Positions 1 through 7,663 of a DNA stretch of 40,771 nt are shown here, one piece after another. How positions within the stretch are numbered: position 1 is the first letter of the stretch; each line of letters begins with the position of its first letter. Position numbers and translations under genes: made by a program. Under the pieces are notes generated by a model. The model saw nothing but the letters and a program-made list of their open reading frames with translations, made no database searches and had not been told where the DNA came from. This stretch comes from Desulfobacterales bacterium (GTDB lineage: Bacteria > Desulfobacterota > Desulfobulbia > Desulfobulbales > BM004), in assembly GCA_021647905.1 (NCBI GenBank), contig JAKITW010000016.1:1-40771 (forward strand), given 5' to 3'.

Positions 1-125
1 CCGAAGTTGTTTCAAATTCCGCTTTTGCCGTCACGGCCGCGGCTCAGGGTCCGCTACACCGTTCGGTATAAGAAAACCCCTTTCCCGGTCCAACCTCAAA
101 CGTACGGGGTTTACCGAAACCTTAC
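1..125 (-). repeat. 125-bp dispersed repeat, copy 1 (at left window edge)
   Basis: This is the reverse complement of the sequences at 16813-16937 and 40647-40771, with only one or two substitutions between any pair (for example at positions 16, 38 and 66 of this copy). Read on the minus strand it starts GTAAGGTTTCGGTAAACC, which can fold as a GGTTT/AAACC hairpin, and ends CTTCGG. The flanks differ at all copies right after the GTAAGG end, which fixes that boundary. The other boundary is the window edge. No coding potential is convincing. It lies downstream of rimM, where trmD would commonly follow. Confidence 0.9.
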
Positions 126-193
126 TCAGTCGCAAATAATCACGGTGCAATAACTATCGAATATCATTACCCCAAACCTGTAAGTGCTTACAG
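126..193. other. Short spacer with perfect inverted repeat 3' of rimM
   Basis: At 178-193 there is a perfect 7-bp inverted repeat, CTGTAAG-TG-CTTACAG, immediately after the rimM stop codon. It lacks a T-run on either side, so it is not a typical intrinsic terminator. Its GTAAG/CTTAC core resembles the ends of the inverted-repeat element at 14058-14368. Nothing else is recognisable. Confidence 0.5.
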
Positions 194-739
194 TCAGTCG
201 TTCATGTCGAGCAGCCCAGGAAGCGGCGTAATCACCAGGGTCTGTTGCCGGTCCCGGCTGAAACGGACCATCTCCTCCCGGAGCGGCACCAGATACTCCC
301 GGTCTCGGCCGCGGATCACCAGGATATCATGGGCCTTGGTATTGATAAGCCCGGTCACCGTGCCCAGTTCCCGCCCGTCCTCGGTTATTGCCAGAAATCC
401 CTGAACCTCATGTTGGTAAAACTTTCCGGGTTCCAATGGCGGCAGCTCGGCCCGGTTCACCCACACCTCCAGACCGGCCAGGGCCTCGGACTCGTTCCGG
501 CTGGTCACCCCGGCCAGGGCAAGGATCGCGTTCCGGTTCCGGCTTCTGCTGCCGAGCAGGGTAAATTCGCGGTGTTCACCGGTCTGCGGATGCCGGAGTA
601 TTATTCTGCTGTAGGACTTGAAATTATCCGGGCCGTGGATCAAGGAAGAAACCTTGAGTTCGCCCTTGATCCCCTGGGCCTTGAGCACCTTGCCCACCCG
701 CAGGTGGTCCGGCGGGCCGGTCCCACGTCCCCGGGTCAT
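194..739 (-). CDS. rimM: Ribosome maturation factor RimM
   Basis: 181 residues, close to the usual RimM length. RimM binds ribosomal protein S19 and helps assemble the head of the 30S subunit. The N-terminal half begins with the family pattern GKVLKAQGIKGELKV. The C-terminal half is a PRC-barrel (EVQGFLAI, GLINTKAHDILVI, YLVPLREEMV). I chose the ATG at 739, four bases after the khpA stop; a longer reading to 874 would overlap khpA and adds low-complexity Arg/Pro sequence. It is the last visible gene of the minus-strand run ffh-rpsP-khpA-rimM. In many bacteria trmD and rplS follow; here the 125-bp repeat and the window edge come first. Confidence 0.93.
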   Translation of the reverse strand: MTRGRGTGPPDHLRVGKVLKAQGIKGELKVSSLIHGPDNFKSYSRIILRHPQTGEHREFTLLGSRSRNRNAILALAGVTSRNESEALAGLEVWVNRAELPPLEPGKFYQHEVQGFLAITEDGRELGTVTGLINTKAHDILVIRGRDREYLVPLREEMVRFSRDRQQTLVITPLPGLLDMND

Positions 740-743
740 AACC

Positions 744-980
744 CTATTCCATGATCTCCAGCCGGGTCCGCTTGTTTCCGGCCCGGCCGGCCGCGGTCGC
801 GGCCAGCAACGAGCGCATGGCCCGGGCCGTCCGCCCCTGCTTGCCGATAACCTTTCCCAGGTCCTCCTTGGCAACGGTCAGTTCGACCAGGACCAGGTCC
901 TCCTGTTCCTTCTCATTGACCTGAACCGCCCCGGGCTGATCAACCAGAGCGGTGGCAATATAATCAATCAGTTCCTTCAT
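744..980 (-). CDS. khpA: KhpA-type KH-domain RNA-binding protein
   Basis: 78 residues, one KH domain. The RNA-binding GxxG loop lies in GKVIGKQGRTARAMRS, the typical KhpA signature. KhpA proteins (YlqC in older naming) are small RNA chaperones, often partnered with KhpB/Jag and linked to cell elongation in some Gram-positives. Its place between rpsP and rimM is the standard neighbourhood. It starts 17 bases after the rpsP stop and its own stop lies four bases before rimM, so the three are probably co-translated from one mRNA. Confidence 0.92.
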   Translation of the reverse strand: MKELIDYIATALVDQPGAVQVNEKEQEDLVLVELTVAKEDLGKVIGKQGRTARAMRSLLAATAAGRAGNKRTRLEIME

Positions 981-997
981 TGATTCTCCGCTGCGTC

Positions 998-1258
998 CTA
1001 TGCGGCCTCCACAGCCTCGGCCTTGCGATGTTTGCGGATCAGACTCTTTACCGTGGTGGTGGGAATGGCGCCCCTGGCCATCCAGGAATCGAGCTTCTCC
1101 CGGTTGAAAACCACCTCGGCCGGGTCCTTGAGCGGATCATAGGTGCCGACGATATCAAGGAACTTGCCGTCCCGTTTGGCCTCGACATCCGCGACCACGA
1201 TACGATAAAAGGGCATTTTCTTCCGGCCCAGCCTTGTTAACCTGATCTTTACTGACAT
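998..1258 (-). CDS. rpsP: 30S ribosomal protein S16
   Basis: 86 residues with the S16 start [24 protein letters not shown] and the conserved [13 protein letters not shown] and [13 protein letters not shown] segments. S16 is a 30S assembly protein. The start is supported by a full AGGAGGT ribosome-binding site about eight bases upstream on the minus strand, the strongest in this operon and fitting for a ribosomal protein. It is 78 bases downstream of ffh and directly upstream of khpA. Confidence 0.97.
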   Translation of the reverse strand: MSVKIRLTRLGRKKMPFYRIVVADVEAKRDGKFLDIVGTYDPLKDPAEVVFNREKLDSWMARGAIPTTTVKSLIRKHRKAEAVEAA

Positions 1259-1336
1259 TCTTTCCGTGACCTCCTGATGGGGTTCTGCAATTGCATGGGA
1301 ATGGCGCCGGACAAAGTTACCGGCCCACCTTTTGTT

Positions 1337-2698
1337 TTATCTCCGTCGCGACAGGCCCTTGGGCAACTTGCGGCGCTTCCTGCCGCCGACCATGGCCCCG
1401 GCCTTGCCGCGGAACTTCTTCATCATCTTCAACATCTGGGCATAGCTCTTCAGGACCTTGTTCACGTCCTGCACCGCGGTGCCGCTGCCCTTGGCGATCC
1501 GCTGCCGCCGGCTGGCATTGATCATCTGGTAATGATTGCGCTCGCGCCGGGTCATCGAATTGATGATCGCCTCGATCCGCACCAGTTCCCGTTCGTCCGG
1601 CGCAGCCACGTCCTTCATCTGCTTGATCTTGTTCAGGCCGGGGATCATCCCCATGATCTGCTCCAGGGAGCCCATCTTCTTGATCTGGCCGATCTGGTCG
1701 CGAAAATCCTCAAGGGTAAAGGTGTTCTTGCGGATCTTCCTGGCAAGCTGCTCCGCCTTTTTCTTATCAACAACTGCTTCGGCCTTTTCGATCAGGGAGA
1801 GGATATCACCCATCCCCAGGATCCGGGAGGCCAGCCGGTCCGGGTGGAACACCTCCAGGGCCCCCAGATCCTCGCCCACCCCGACGAACTTGATCGGGCA
1901 GCGGGCCACCCGCTTGATTGACAGGGCCGCGCCGCCACGGGCATCACCCTCCATCTTGGTGAGAACCACGCCGGTAATATCCAGGTCCTCGTTGAACTTG
2001 GTCGCCACATTGACCGCATCCTGGCCGGTCATCGCATCGGCCACAAAGAGGATCTCGGCCGGCTGCAGGACAGCCTTGATCCGCCGCAGCTCTTCCATCA
2101 ACTCCTGGTCCAGGTGGAGACGGCCGGCGGTGTCGATGATCAGGGTATCGCATTTCACCGTTGCCGCCGCGGCCAGGGCCTCCCGGCAGATGGTCACCGG
2201 GTTGTCGCTGGCCCGGGAGGGGTGAACCCGGACCCCCAGCCGCTCGCCCAGCACCTGCAACTGATGAATAGCCGCCGGCCGATAGACATCGGCCGGGACC
2301 AGATAGGGGCTCCGGCCCTTGTCGACCAGAAACTTGGCCAGCTTGCCAGCGGTGGTGGTCTTGCCCGAGCCCTGAAGTCCGGCCAGCATCAGCACCACCG
2401 GCTGGCGGCCGTCCAGGCGCAGGGTTTCGGTCCGGCCGCCCAGGAGTTCGACCAGCTCCTCATGCACCACCTTGACCACCTGCTGGCCCGGCGACAAGCT
2501 GGCGGCAACCTCCCGGCCCACTGCCCGCCCGGCCACGGTATGGATAAACTCCTTAACCACCTTGAAGCTGACATCAGCCTCAAGCAGGGCCATCCGGACC
2601 TCGCCGAGCGCATCCTGGATATTCTCTTCAGTGAGCGTGCCGTGACCGCGCAGCTCCTTGAATACCTTTTGCAGCCGTTCCGTTAAATTCTCGAACAT
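1337..2698 (-). CDS. ffh: Signal recognition particle GTPase Ffh
   Basis: 453 residues, the usual size. Ffh binds 4.5S RNA and signal sequences of nascent membrane proteins and hands them to FtsY. An N domain (about 1-90) precedes the G domain with P-loop GLQGSGKTT at 107-115 and DTAGRLHLDQ. The Met-rich M domain follows, with GMIPGLNKIKQ and an Arg/Lys-rich end. I start at the ATG of MFENLTERLQ; upstream in-frame codons to 2770 encode Arg-rich sequence unlike the family. No strong ribosome-binding site is visible for this ATG, and eight T residues precede it in the mRNA. First gene of ffh-rpsP-khpA-rimM. Confidence 0.96.
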   Translation of the reverse strand: MFENLTERLQKVFKELRGHGTLTEENIQDALGEVRMALLEADVSFKVVKEFIHTVAGRAVGREVAASLSPGQQVVKVVHEELVELLGGRTETLRLDGRQPVVLMLAGLQGSGKTTTAGKLAKFLVDKGRSPYLVPADVYRPAAIHQLQVLGERLGVRVHPSRASDNPVTICREALAAAATVKCDTLIIDTAGRLHLDQELMEELRRIKAVLQPAEILFVADAMTGQDAVNVATKFNEDLDITGVVLTKMEGDARGGAALSIKRVARCPIKFVGVGEDLGALEVFHPDRLASRILGMGDILSLIEKAEAVVDKKKAEQLARKIRKNTFTLEDFRDQIGQIKKMGSLEQIMGMIPGLNKIKQMKDVAAPDERELVRIEAIINSMTRRERNHYQMINASRRQRIAKGSGTAVQDVNKVLKSYAQMLKMMKKFRGKAGAMVGGRKRRKLPKGLSRRR

Positions 2699-2928
2699 AA
2701 AAAAAACCGTATCCGTCGAAAACCAGGTTGATCGCCGCCTGCGAACTCGCTGCAAGCGCCCCTGGGGCATGAATTGTTTTCCACCGCAACCAGCGCCCGG
2801 ATCATGCCGTTTCCGTAACCGTTCGGCAGATTATTAGCGATTCTTCGACCTTGCTGAACAACTCCATTTCCACCGGCCATTGTGACCGGAAGGCAACCGG
2901 CCGGCCGGCACACCCTGAAAAACGGGGA
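2699..2928 (-). other. Long untranslated leader of ffh
   Basis: About 230 bases between the predicted promoter and the ffh ATG. No gene is convincing in it. It contains GTAACCGTTC at 2815-2824, the same ten bases that end both arms of the inverted-repeat element at 14058-14368, and the palindrome-rich CCGGCCGGCCGG at about 2898-2909. I recognise no known riboswitch or ribosomal-protein leader. Confidence 0.4.
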
Positions 2929-2957
2929 AGAATACCGGGATATAACCTGGATGTCAA
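2929..2957 (-). promoter_or_regulatory. Sigma70-type promoter of the ffh operon
   Basis: On the minus strand TTGACA (2957-2952) is followed after 17 bases by TATTCT (2934-2929), nearly consensus. Transcription would start near 2922, giving an ffh leader of roughly 220 nt that contains a GCCG/CGGC hairpin region around 2807-2828. It lies 40 bases downstream of the fabD stop, so ffh-rpsP-khpA-rimM can be transcribed independently of ileS-lspA-fabD. Confidence 0.7.
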
Positions 2958-2996
2958 GCCCATTCACCACCCCACCACGTTTCCCGGCGAGCGGTT

Positions 2997-3947
2997 TCAG
3001 CCCAGTTTTTCCAGGCAGGCGGCCAGGCCGGCCGGGCTGTCCACCTGCAGCCGCTGGTAGTTGTAATCCCGGGGCGCGATCTTTCGCAACAGCCCGCTCA
3101 AGACCGTCTTCGGCCCGACCTCGATAAAGATCCGCACCTGCCGGGTCACCAGGGAATTGATACTGTCGAACCAGCGCACCGGGCTGGCAATCTGCCGGGC
3201 CACGATATCGCGGATGGCCGCCGGGTCGGTCTCTTCGGCAGCCGTGACATTGAACAAAACCGGAACAGTCGGCCGGGCAAAGTTGATCCTGGCCATGGCA
3301 GCCCTGAAATCAGGGACCGCGTCCGCCACCAGGGGACTGTGGTTGGCCACGCTCACCTGGAGGGGAATAACCTTGGCGCCCTGTTCGGCGAACAGGGCCG
3401 CGGCCGCATCCAGGCCGGCAGGATCCCCGGAGATCACCACCTGTTTCTCGCTGTTATGATTGGCCGCGGTCACGATCCCGCGACCAGCCAGGCCGGCCAG
3501 GGCCCCGGTCACCTCGGCCATGGTCAATCCGAGCACGGCCCGCATCCCGCCGGGATGTTTCCGCCCTTCCCGCTCCATCAGCCGGCCCCGCACGGTGACC
3601 AGTTCCATGGTATCTTCAGGGGTCAGGATCCCGGCGGCGCAGAGGGCGCTGTACTCGCCGAGACTGTGACCGACAAAATAATCCGCCCGCACCCCGGCCC
3701 GGGCAAGGGCCTGCCAGCAGATGAGATTGGCCGCCGTGATCGCCGGCTGCAGATGCACGGACCGGGTCAGTTCGGACAGCGGTCCCTCCAGGCAGAGAGA
3801 GCGGAGCGGAAAACCGCTCACCGCCTCGGCCATGTCCATCAACTCCCCGGCCCGGGGATCGCTGTCCAGGAACTCCTTGACCATCCCGACGTACTGCGAG
3901 CCCTGGCCGGGAAACATCACCGCGATCTTTTTCCTCTCATTGCCCAT
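2997..3947 (-). CDS. fabD: Malonyl-CoA-acyl carrier protein transacylase
   Basis: 316 residues. FabD loads malonyl groups from CoA onto ACP for fatty-acid synthesis. The start has the family motif MFPGQGSQYVGM. The nucleophile lies in GHSLGEYSA (Ser95) and the catalytic His in VANHSPLV (His203), with QPAITAAN before the nucleophile elbow. It begins three bases after the lspA stop, so ileS-lspA-fabD reads as one operon. fabD is unusual in being separated here from the rest of the fab cluster (fabH, fabG, acpP, fabF are not in this window). Confidence 0.96.
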   Translation of the reverse strand: MGNERKKIAVMFPGQGSQYVGMVKEFLDSDPRAGELMDMAEAVSGFPLRSLCLEGPLSELTRSVHLQPAITAANLICWQALARAGVRADYFVGHSLGEYSALCAAGILTPEDTMELVTVRGRLMEREGRKHPGGMRAVLGLTMAEVTGALAGLAGRGIVTAANHNSEKQVVISGDPAGLDAAAALFAEQGAKVIPLQVSVANHSPLVADAVPDFRAAMARINFARPTVPVLFNVTAAEETDPAAIRDIVARQIASPVRWFDSINSLVTRQVRIFIEVGPKTVLSGLLRKIAPRDYNYQRLQVDSPAGLAACLEKLG

Positions 3948-3950
3948 GGG

Positions 3951-4475
3951 TCAATACTCCTCATCTGAAACCAGCCTGTCCGCCGGCTGTTGCTTGCCAT
4001 CGAGCCAGAATCCGACCAGAAAAAGGCCTACCCCGATGGTAATGGCGGAATCGGCCAGGTTAAAGGCGGGCCAGTGGTAATCCTTAATATGGAAGTCCAG
4101 AAAATCGGTCACCGCGCCGAAGCGGAGACGATCGATCAGATTGCCCATTGCCCCGCCGGCAATCAGGCCGACCGCATAGGCAAAGATCCGGCCCGAGGCC
4201 TTGAAATGGCGATAGGAAAAGATCATCACCCCCAGGGCGATTACGGCCACCACCACGAAAAACAGCTGCCGGGCCATGGTCTGCTCGCCGCTTAAAAGGC
4301 CAAAGGCCGCCCCGGTATTGCTCACCAGCACCAGGTTAAAGAACCCGGGGATCACGATCTTCACCTCAAAGGGCTGAAAGACCGCGTGTACCCACAGCTT
4401 GGTGAGTTGGTCGGCGACCACCACCAGCACTGCCAGAGCGAACACCGCGTAATCCGTTCGAGAGAGTTTCACCAT
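3951..4475 (-). CDS. lspA: Lipoprotein signal peptidase (SPase II)
   Basis: 174 residues with four membrane segments. LspA is the inner-membrane aspartyl protease that removes the signal peptide from diacylglyceryl-modified prolipoproteins. The two catalytic aspartates are in GNLIDRLRFG (Asp115) and FNLADSAI (Asp142); VVVADQLTK and NTGAAFG are further family motifs. It follows ileS by 21 bases and abuts fabD. The ileS-lspA pairing is widespread in bacteria. Confidence 0.97.
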   Translation of the reverse strand: MVKLSRTDYAVFALAVLVVVADQLTKLWVHAVFQPFEVKIVIPGFFNLVLVSNTGAAFGLLSGEQTMARQLFFVVVAVIALGVMIFSYRHFKASGRIFAYAVGLIAGGAMGNLIDRLRFGAVTDFLDFHIKDYHWPAFNLADSAITIGVGLFLVGFWLDGKQQPADRLVSDEEY

Positions 4476-4496
4476 GGCCAGGGCACGCTGTCCTTA

Positions 4497-7289
4497 TTAA
4501 TAATATTCCGTCACCACGGTAACGCAACGCTGGCAGAGCAGGGGGTGAACATCGTCCCGGCCCACTGTTTCCGAACGGATCCAGCAGCGCTCGCATTTCC
4601 CGCCGTTGGCCGGCCGGACCGCCACCGCAAGCCCGGGCAACTCCTCGCTTTGGCATGCATCCGGCCCGGCGCTCTCCACCCGGCGCAGGGAAGAGACAAT
4701 GGCAATCTCCTGGAGCAGGTCCCACTTGTCAGCCAGGAATCGATCCAGTTCACCGGTCACCGCCACCCGGACCTCGGCCTCCAGCGGATGGCCGATCACC
4801 TTGTCCCGACGCGCAAGCTCCAGGGCCTTGGTAATCTCGCCCCGGACCGCGAGCAGCCGCTTCCACTTGTCATCCAGTTCCTGGTCCAGGAACTGGTCGT
4901 TCTCCGGCGGGAACAGCGCGAAAAAGACCGTTTCCTCCCGGTCGGCCTGGGCCGGCAGGTGGTCCCAGACCTCGGCCGCGGTAAAGCTTGCAACCGGGGC
5001 CATCAAGCGAAGCAGGCCGTCAAGGATGGTATAGAGAACGGTCTGGGCGGACCGCCGGGCCACCGAGGCGGTGGGCGCGGTATAGAGCCGGTCCTTGATC
5101 ACGTCAAGATAAAAGGCGCTCATGGTCACCCCGCAGAACTGATGCAGGCCATGGAAGACCGGATGGAAATCAAACTGCTCATAGGCGGCGATCGCCTTGC
5201 GTTTCATCAGTTCAAACCGGTGCAGGGCCCAGCGATCGATCTCCTCCAGGTCCTGGCAGGCGACCCGGTCCCGGTCCGGTTCAAAGTCAGCCAGGTTGCC
5301 GAGCAGAAAACGGATGGTGTTCCTGATCTTGCGATAGGCGTCGGACAGCTGTTTCAGGATCTCGTCGGAGATCTTGATGTCGTCGCGGTAATCCTCGCTG
5401 GCCACCCACAGCCGCAGGATCTCGGCCCCGTACTTTTTAATCACCTCTTCCGGGGCAATGACATTGCCCACGCTCTTGGACATCTTCTTGCCCTGGCCGT
5501 CGACCACGAACCCGTGGGTAAGCACCCCCCGATAGGGCGGGATATTGCGGGTGCCAACCGCGGCCAGGAGCGAACTCTGAAACCAGCCGCGGTGCTGGTC
5601 GCTGCCCTCGAGGTAGAGATCGGCCGGCGCATCAAGCTCGGGTCGCTCCTCAAGCACCGCCGCATAGCTGACCCCGGAATCGAACCAGACATCGAGGATA
5701 TCCCGTTCCTGGACAAACTCGGCAGACCCGCACTGTTGGCACCGGGTATCCGGGCCGAGGAAGTCGATGGCATCGTGCCGGAACCAGGCATCCGCGCCCT
5801 CGGCGCGAAAGAGTCGGTCAATCCGGTCGATCACCGCCTGGTCGCGGAGCACTGCATTGCATTTTCTGCAGGTGAACACGGTCAGCGGCACCCCCCAGGC
5901 CCGCTGCCGGGACAGACACCAGTCGGGCCGGGACTCGACCATGCCATAGATCCGCTCCATCCCCCATCCCGGGGTCCAGGTCACCTCCTTGATCGCGGCC
6001 AGGGCCTTATTGCGAAGCCCGTTCTCCTCCATGGAGATGAACCATTGCTCCGTGGCCCGGAAAATCACCGGTTTCTTGCAGCGCCAGCAATGGGGATAGC
6101 TGTGACTGATCCCCTCCTCGTGCAGCAGCAGTCCCTTGTCGGCAAGGTCGTGGTTGATCCTGCGATTGGCCGCATGGATCTCCAGGCCGGCATAGGGGCC
6201 GGCCTCAACAGTGAAACAACCGCGGTCATCCACCGGCGACAGGATCGGCAGGTCGTACTTCAGTCCGCTCAGGTAATCGTCCCGGCCATGGCCGGGCGCG
6301 GTGTGGACACAACCCGAGCCCGCGTCCAGGGTCACATAGGGGGCAAGGATCAGGAGCGACTGCCGCGCCAGCAAGGGGTGATTGCACTTGCGCCCCTCGA
6401 TCAGGCCGGCGGAAAAGGTAGCCAGAACCTCGTACTCCTCGATACCGCACCGGGAACAGACCGCTGCCACCAGTTCCTCGGCCATCAACAGGACCTCGTC
6501 AGCCACTGCCACCGCGGCGTAGGGATACCCGGGATGCAGGGCCACGGCCAGGTTGGCGGGCAGGGTCCAGGGGGTGGTGGTCCAGATCAGGGCTGCGACC
6601 TTTTTTCCGGCCAGGGCCGGGATCACCTCACCCAGGTCGTCGGCCAGGGGGAATTTCACAAAGATCGAGGGCGAACCATGGTCATGGTACTCCACCTCGG
6701 CCTCGGCCAGGGCGGTCCGGCAGGAAGAACACCAGTAGACCGGCTTCTTGCTCCTGACCACGCTGCCGGACAGGAGAAAGCGGTTGAATTCCCGGGCAAT
6801 GGCCGCCTCGTAGCCATGGTTGATGGTGAGATAGGGATCGTCCCAGTCACCGAGGACCCCGAGCCGGCGGAACTCATTCTTCTGGATCTTGATCCATTTC
6901 CGGGCATATTTACGGCAGGCGTTGCGCACCCCCAGGATGCCGATTTCATGCTTCTTTTTTCCCAGTTCCTTGTCAACGTTATGCTCAATCGGCAGACCGT
7001 GGCAGTCCCAGCCCGGCACATAGGGGCAATTGAAGCCGGCCATCCGCTTGGACTTGAGAATAATATCCTTTAATATCTTGTTAAAGGCAGTGCCCAGATG
7101 AATGTTACCATTGGCATATGGCGGGCCGTCATGCAGGATATAGGCGGGCCGGCCGGCGGTATGCTCCTGGACCCTGGCGTACAGGTCTTCCTTTTCCCAG
7201 CGCGCCAGCAGCAACGGCTCCTTCTGGGGCAGGTTGGCCTTCATCTTGAACTTGGTCTGGGGCAGATTCAATGTTGCCCGGTAATCCAT
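4497..7289 (-). CDS. ileS: Isoleucyl-tRNA synthetase
   Basis: 930 residues, full length for the bacterial class I enzyme. The HIGH-type motif is HLGT in PYANGNIHLGTA (57-68) and the KMSKS loop is GKKMSKSVGN near residue 600. An editing CP1 domain lies between them (TTTPWTLPANLA). A C-terminal zinc finger is formed by CERCWIRSE and LLCQRC around 899-922. It starts ATG after GGGAG. First gene of ileS-lspA-fabD. The leader between it and cooC holds a strong stem-loop (7371-7407) that could affect its expression. Confidence 0.98.
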   Translation of the reverse strand: MDYRATLNLPQTKFKMKANLPQKEPLLLARWEKEDLYARVQEHTAGRPAYILHDGPPYANGNIHLGTAFNKILKDIILKSKRMAGFNCPYVPGWDCHGLPIEHNVDKELGKKKHEIGILGVRNACRKYARKWIKIQKNEFRRLGVLGDWDDPYLTINHGYEAAIAREFNRFLLSGSVVRSKKPVYWCSSCRTALAEAEVEYHDHGSPSIFVKFPLADDLGEVIPALAGKKVAALIWTTTPWTLPANLAVALHPGYPYAAVAVADEVLLMAEELVAAVCSRCGIEEYEVLATFSAGLIEGRKCNHPLLARQSLLILAPYVTLDAGSGCVHTAPGHGRDDYLSGLKYDLPILSPVDDRGCFTVEAGPYAGLEIHAANRRINHDLADKGLLLHEEGISHSYPHCWRCKKPVIFRATEQWFISMEENGLRNKALAAIKEVTWTPGWGMERIYGMVESRPDWCLSRQRAWGVPLTVFTCRKCNAVLRDQAVIDRIDRLFRAEGADAWFRHDAIDFLGPDTRCQQCGSAEFVQERDILDVWFDSGVSYAAVLEERPELDAPADLYLEGSDQHRGWFQSSLLAAVGTRNIPPYRGVLTHGFVVDGQGKKMSKSVGNVIAPEEVIKKYGAEILRLWVASEDYRDDIKISDEILKQLSDAYRKIRNTIRFLLGNLADFEPDRDRVACQDLEEIDRWALHRFELMKRKAIAAYEQFDFHPVFHGLHQFCGVTMSAFYLDVIKDRLYTAPTASVARRSAQTVLYTILDGLLRLMAPVASFTAAEVWDHLPAQADREETVFFALFPPENDQFLDQELDDKWKRLLAVRGEITKALELARRDKVIGHPLEAEVRVAVTGELDRFLADKWDLLQEIAIVSSLRRVESAGPDACQSEELPGLAVAVRPANGGKCERCWIRSETVGRDDVHPLLCQRCVTVVTEYY

Positions 7290-7526
7290 ATATATACTCT
7301 CCCGTTACCATCGCCCGGCAAGAAATATCCCGCCGGGGGAACACTGGTGGAATTCGCTTCCAAGGCCCGCGGACAGGCCGCCAGGAGGCAACGGCGGAGC
7401 CCTGTCCGGCCCGGAAATCACGGCAAAAAAACGCAGCCGCTAACCATACCAATTAGGCTGCAAGTTGCAAGGGTAAAGTTGCAGCCCGCCGGGGCGTGAA
7501 GCCGCAATGGACGCCGCTCTTTGCAT
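7290..7526. other. Divergent intergenic region ileS / cooC (ileS side)
   Basis: No gene is supported here. Two dyads stand out. At 7371-7407 a stem pairs GGACAGG with CCTGTCC and, inside it, CCGCC with GGCGG around a 10-nt loop. At 7456-7486 the arms GGCTGCAA and TTGCAGCC flank 15 bases that hold another GTTGCAA. The first lies in the ileS leader; the second is near the cooC promoter and might be an operator or an RNA hairpin. I see no clear promoter for ileS. Confidence 0.5.
7371..7407 (-). promoter_or_regulatory. Stem-loop in ileS leader
   Basis: The 7-bp arms GGACAGG (7371-7377) and CCTGTCC (7401-7407) enclose a 5-bp stem CCGCC/GGCGG (7378-7382 with 7393-7397), with a 10-nt loop and a 3-nt bulge on one side. 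There is no following T-run on the minus strand, so it is not an intrinsic terminator by itself. The function is unknown; regulation of ileS mRNA is a guess. Confidence 0.4.
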
Positions 7527-7555
7527 TTGACATCCTTCGGACCGGTCCCTATAGT
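7527..7555 (+). promoter_or_regulatory. Strong sigma70-type promoter upstream of cooC
   Basis: TTGACA (7527-7532), a 17-base spacer and TATAGT (7550-7555) make one of the best promoter matches in the window. Transcription should start near 7562, about 100 bases before the cooC ATG. Confidence 0.75.
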
Positions 7556-7568
7556 GAAAAGGATCAGG

Positions 7569-7627
7569 GGCCGGTGTCTGCCGGGGGTCCACCACGCGAC
7601 CCGGCCGGAACACCGGTCTGTTTTTTT
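7569..7627 (+). terminator. Intrinsic terminator / attenuator in the cooC leader
   Basis: Nine outer base pairs join 7569-7577 with 7110s-equivalent positions 7610-7618 (GCCGGTGT side with ACACCGGT side, one G-T pair). Inside, either 7585-7589 pairs with 7598-7602 or 7580-7584 with 7601-7605. After one TG step a run of seven T residues (7621-7627) follows. This is a textbook terminator placed only about 7 bases after the predicted start of transcription and 36 bases before cooC. It could be an attenuator of cooC or the 3' end of a short RNA of about 65 nt. Confidence 0.65.
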
Positions 7628-7663
7628 CAATTTCAGTATCCGTGGCACGGAAGGAGACACACC

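Noticed and set aside
740-874. Longer N-terminus for RimM starting at 874
   Set aside because: It would overlap most of khpA's 3' half and adds Arg/Pro-rich sequence absent from the family.
4386-7073. Very long plus-strand open frame of 895 codons opposite ileS
   Set aside because: It is fully antisense to a clear ileS gene, has Pro/Gly/His-rich low-complexity translation and no family motifs. Long antisense frames are expected in GC-rich genes.
7340-7365. T-box-like sequence (GGTGGAATTCGC) in the ileS-cooC spacer
   Set aside because: It is on the plus strand, opposite to ileS transcription, matches the T-box consensus poorly, and lacks the specifier and terminator stems.
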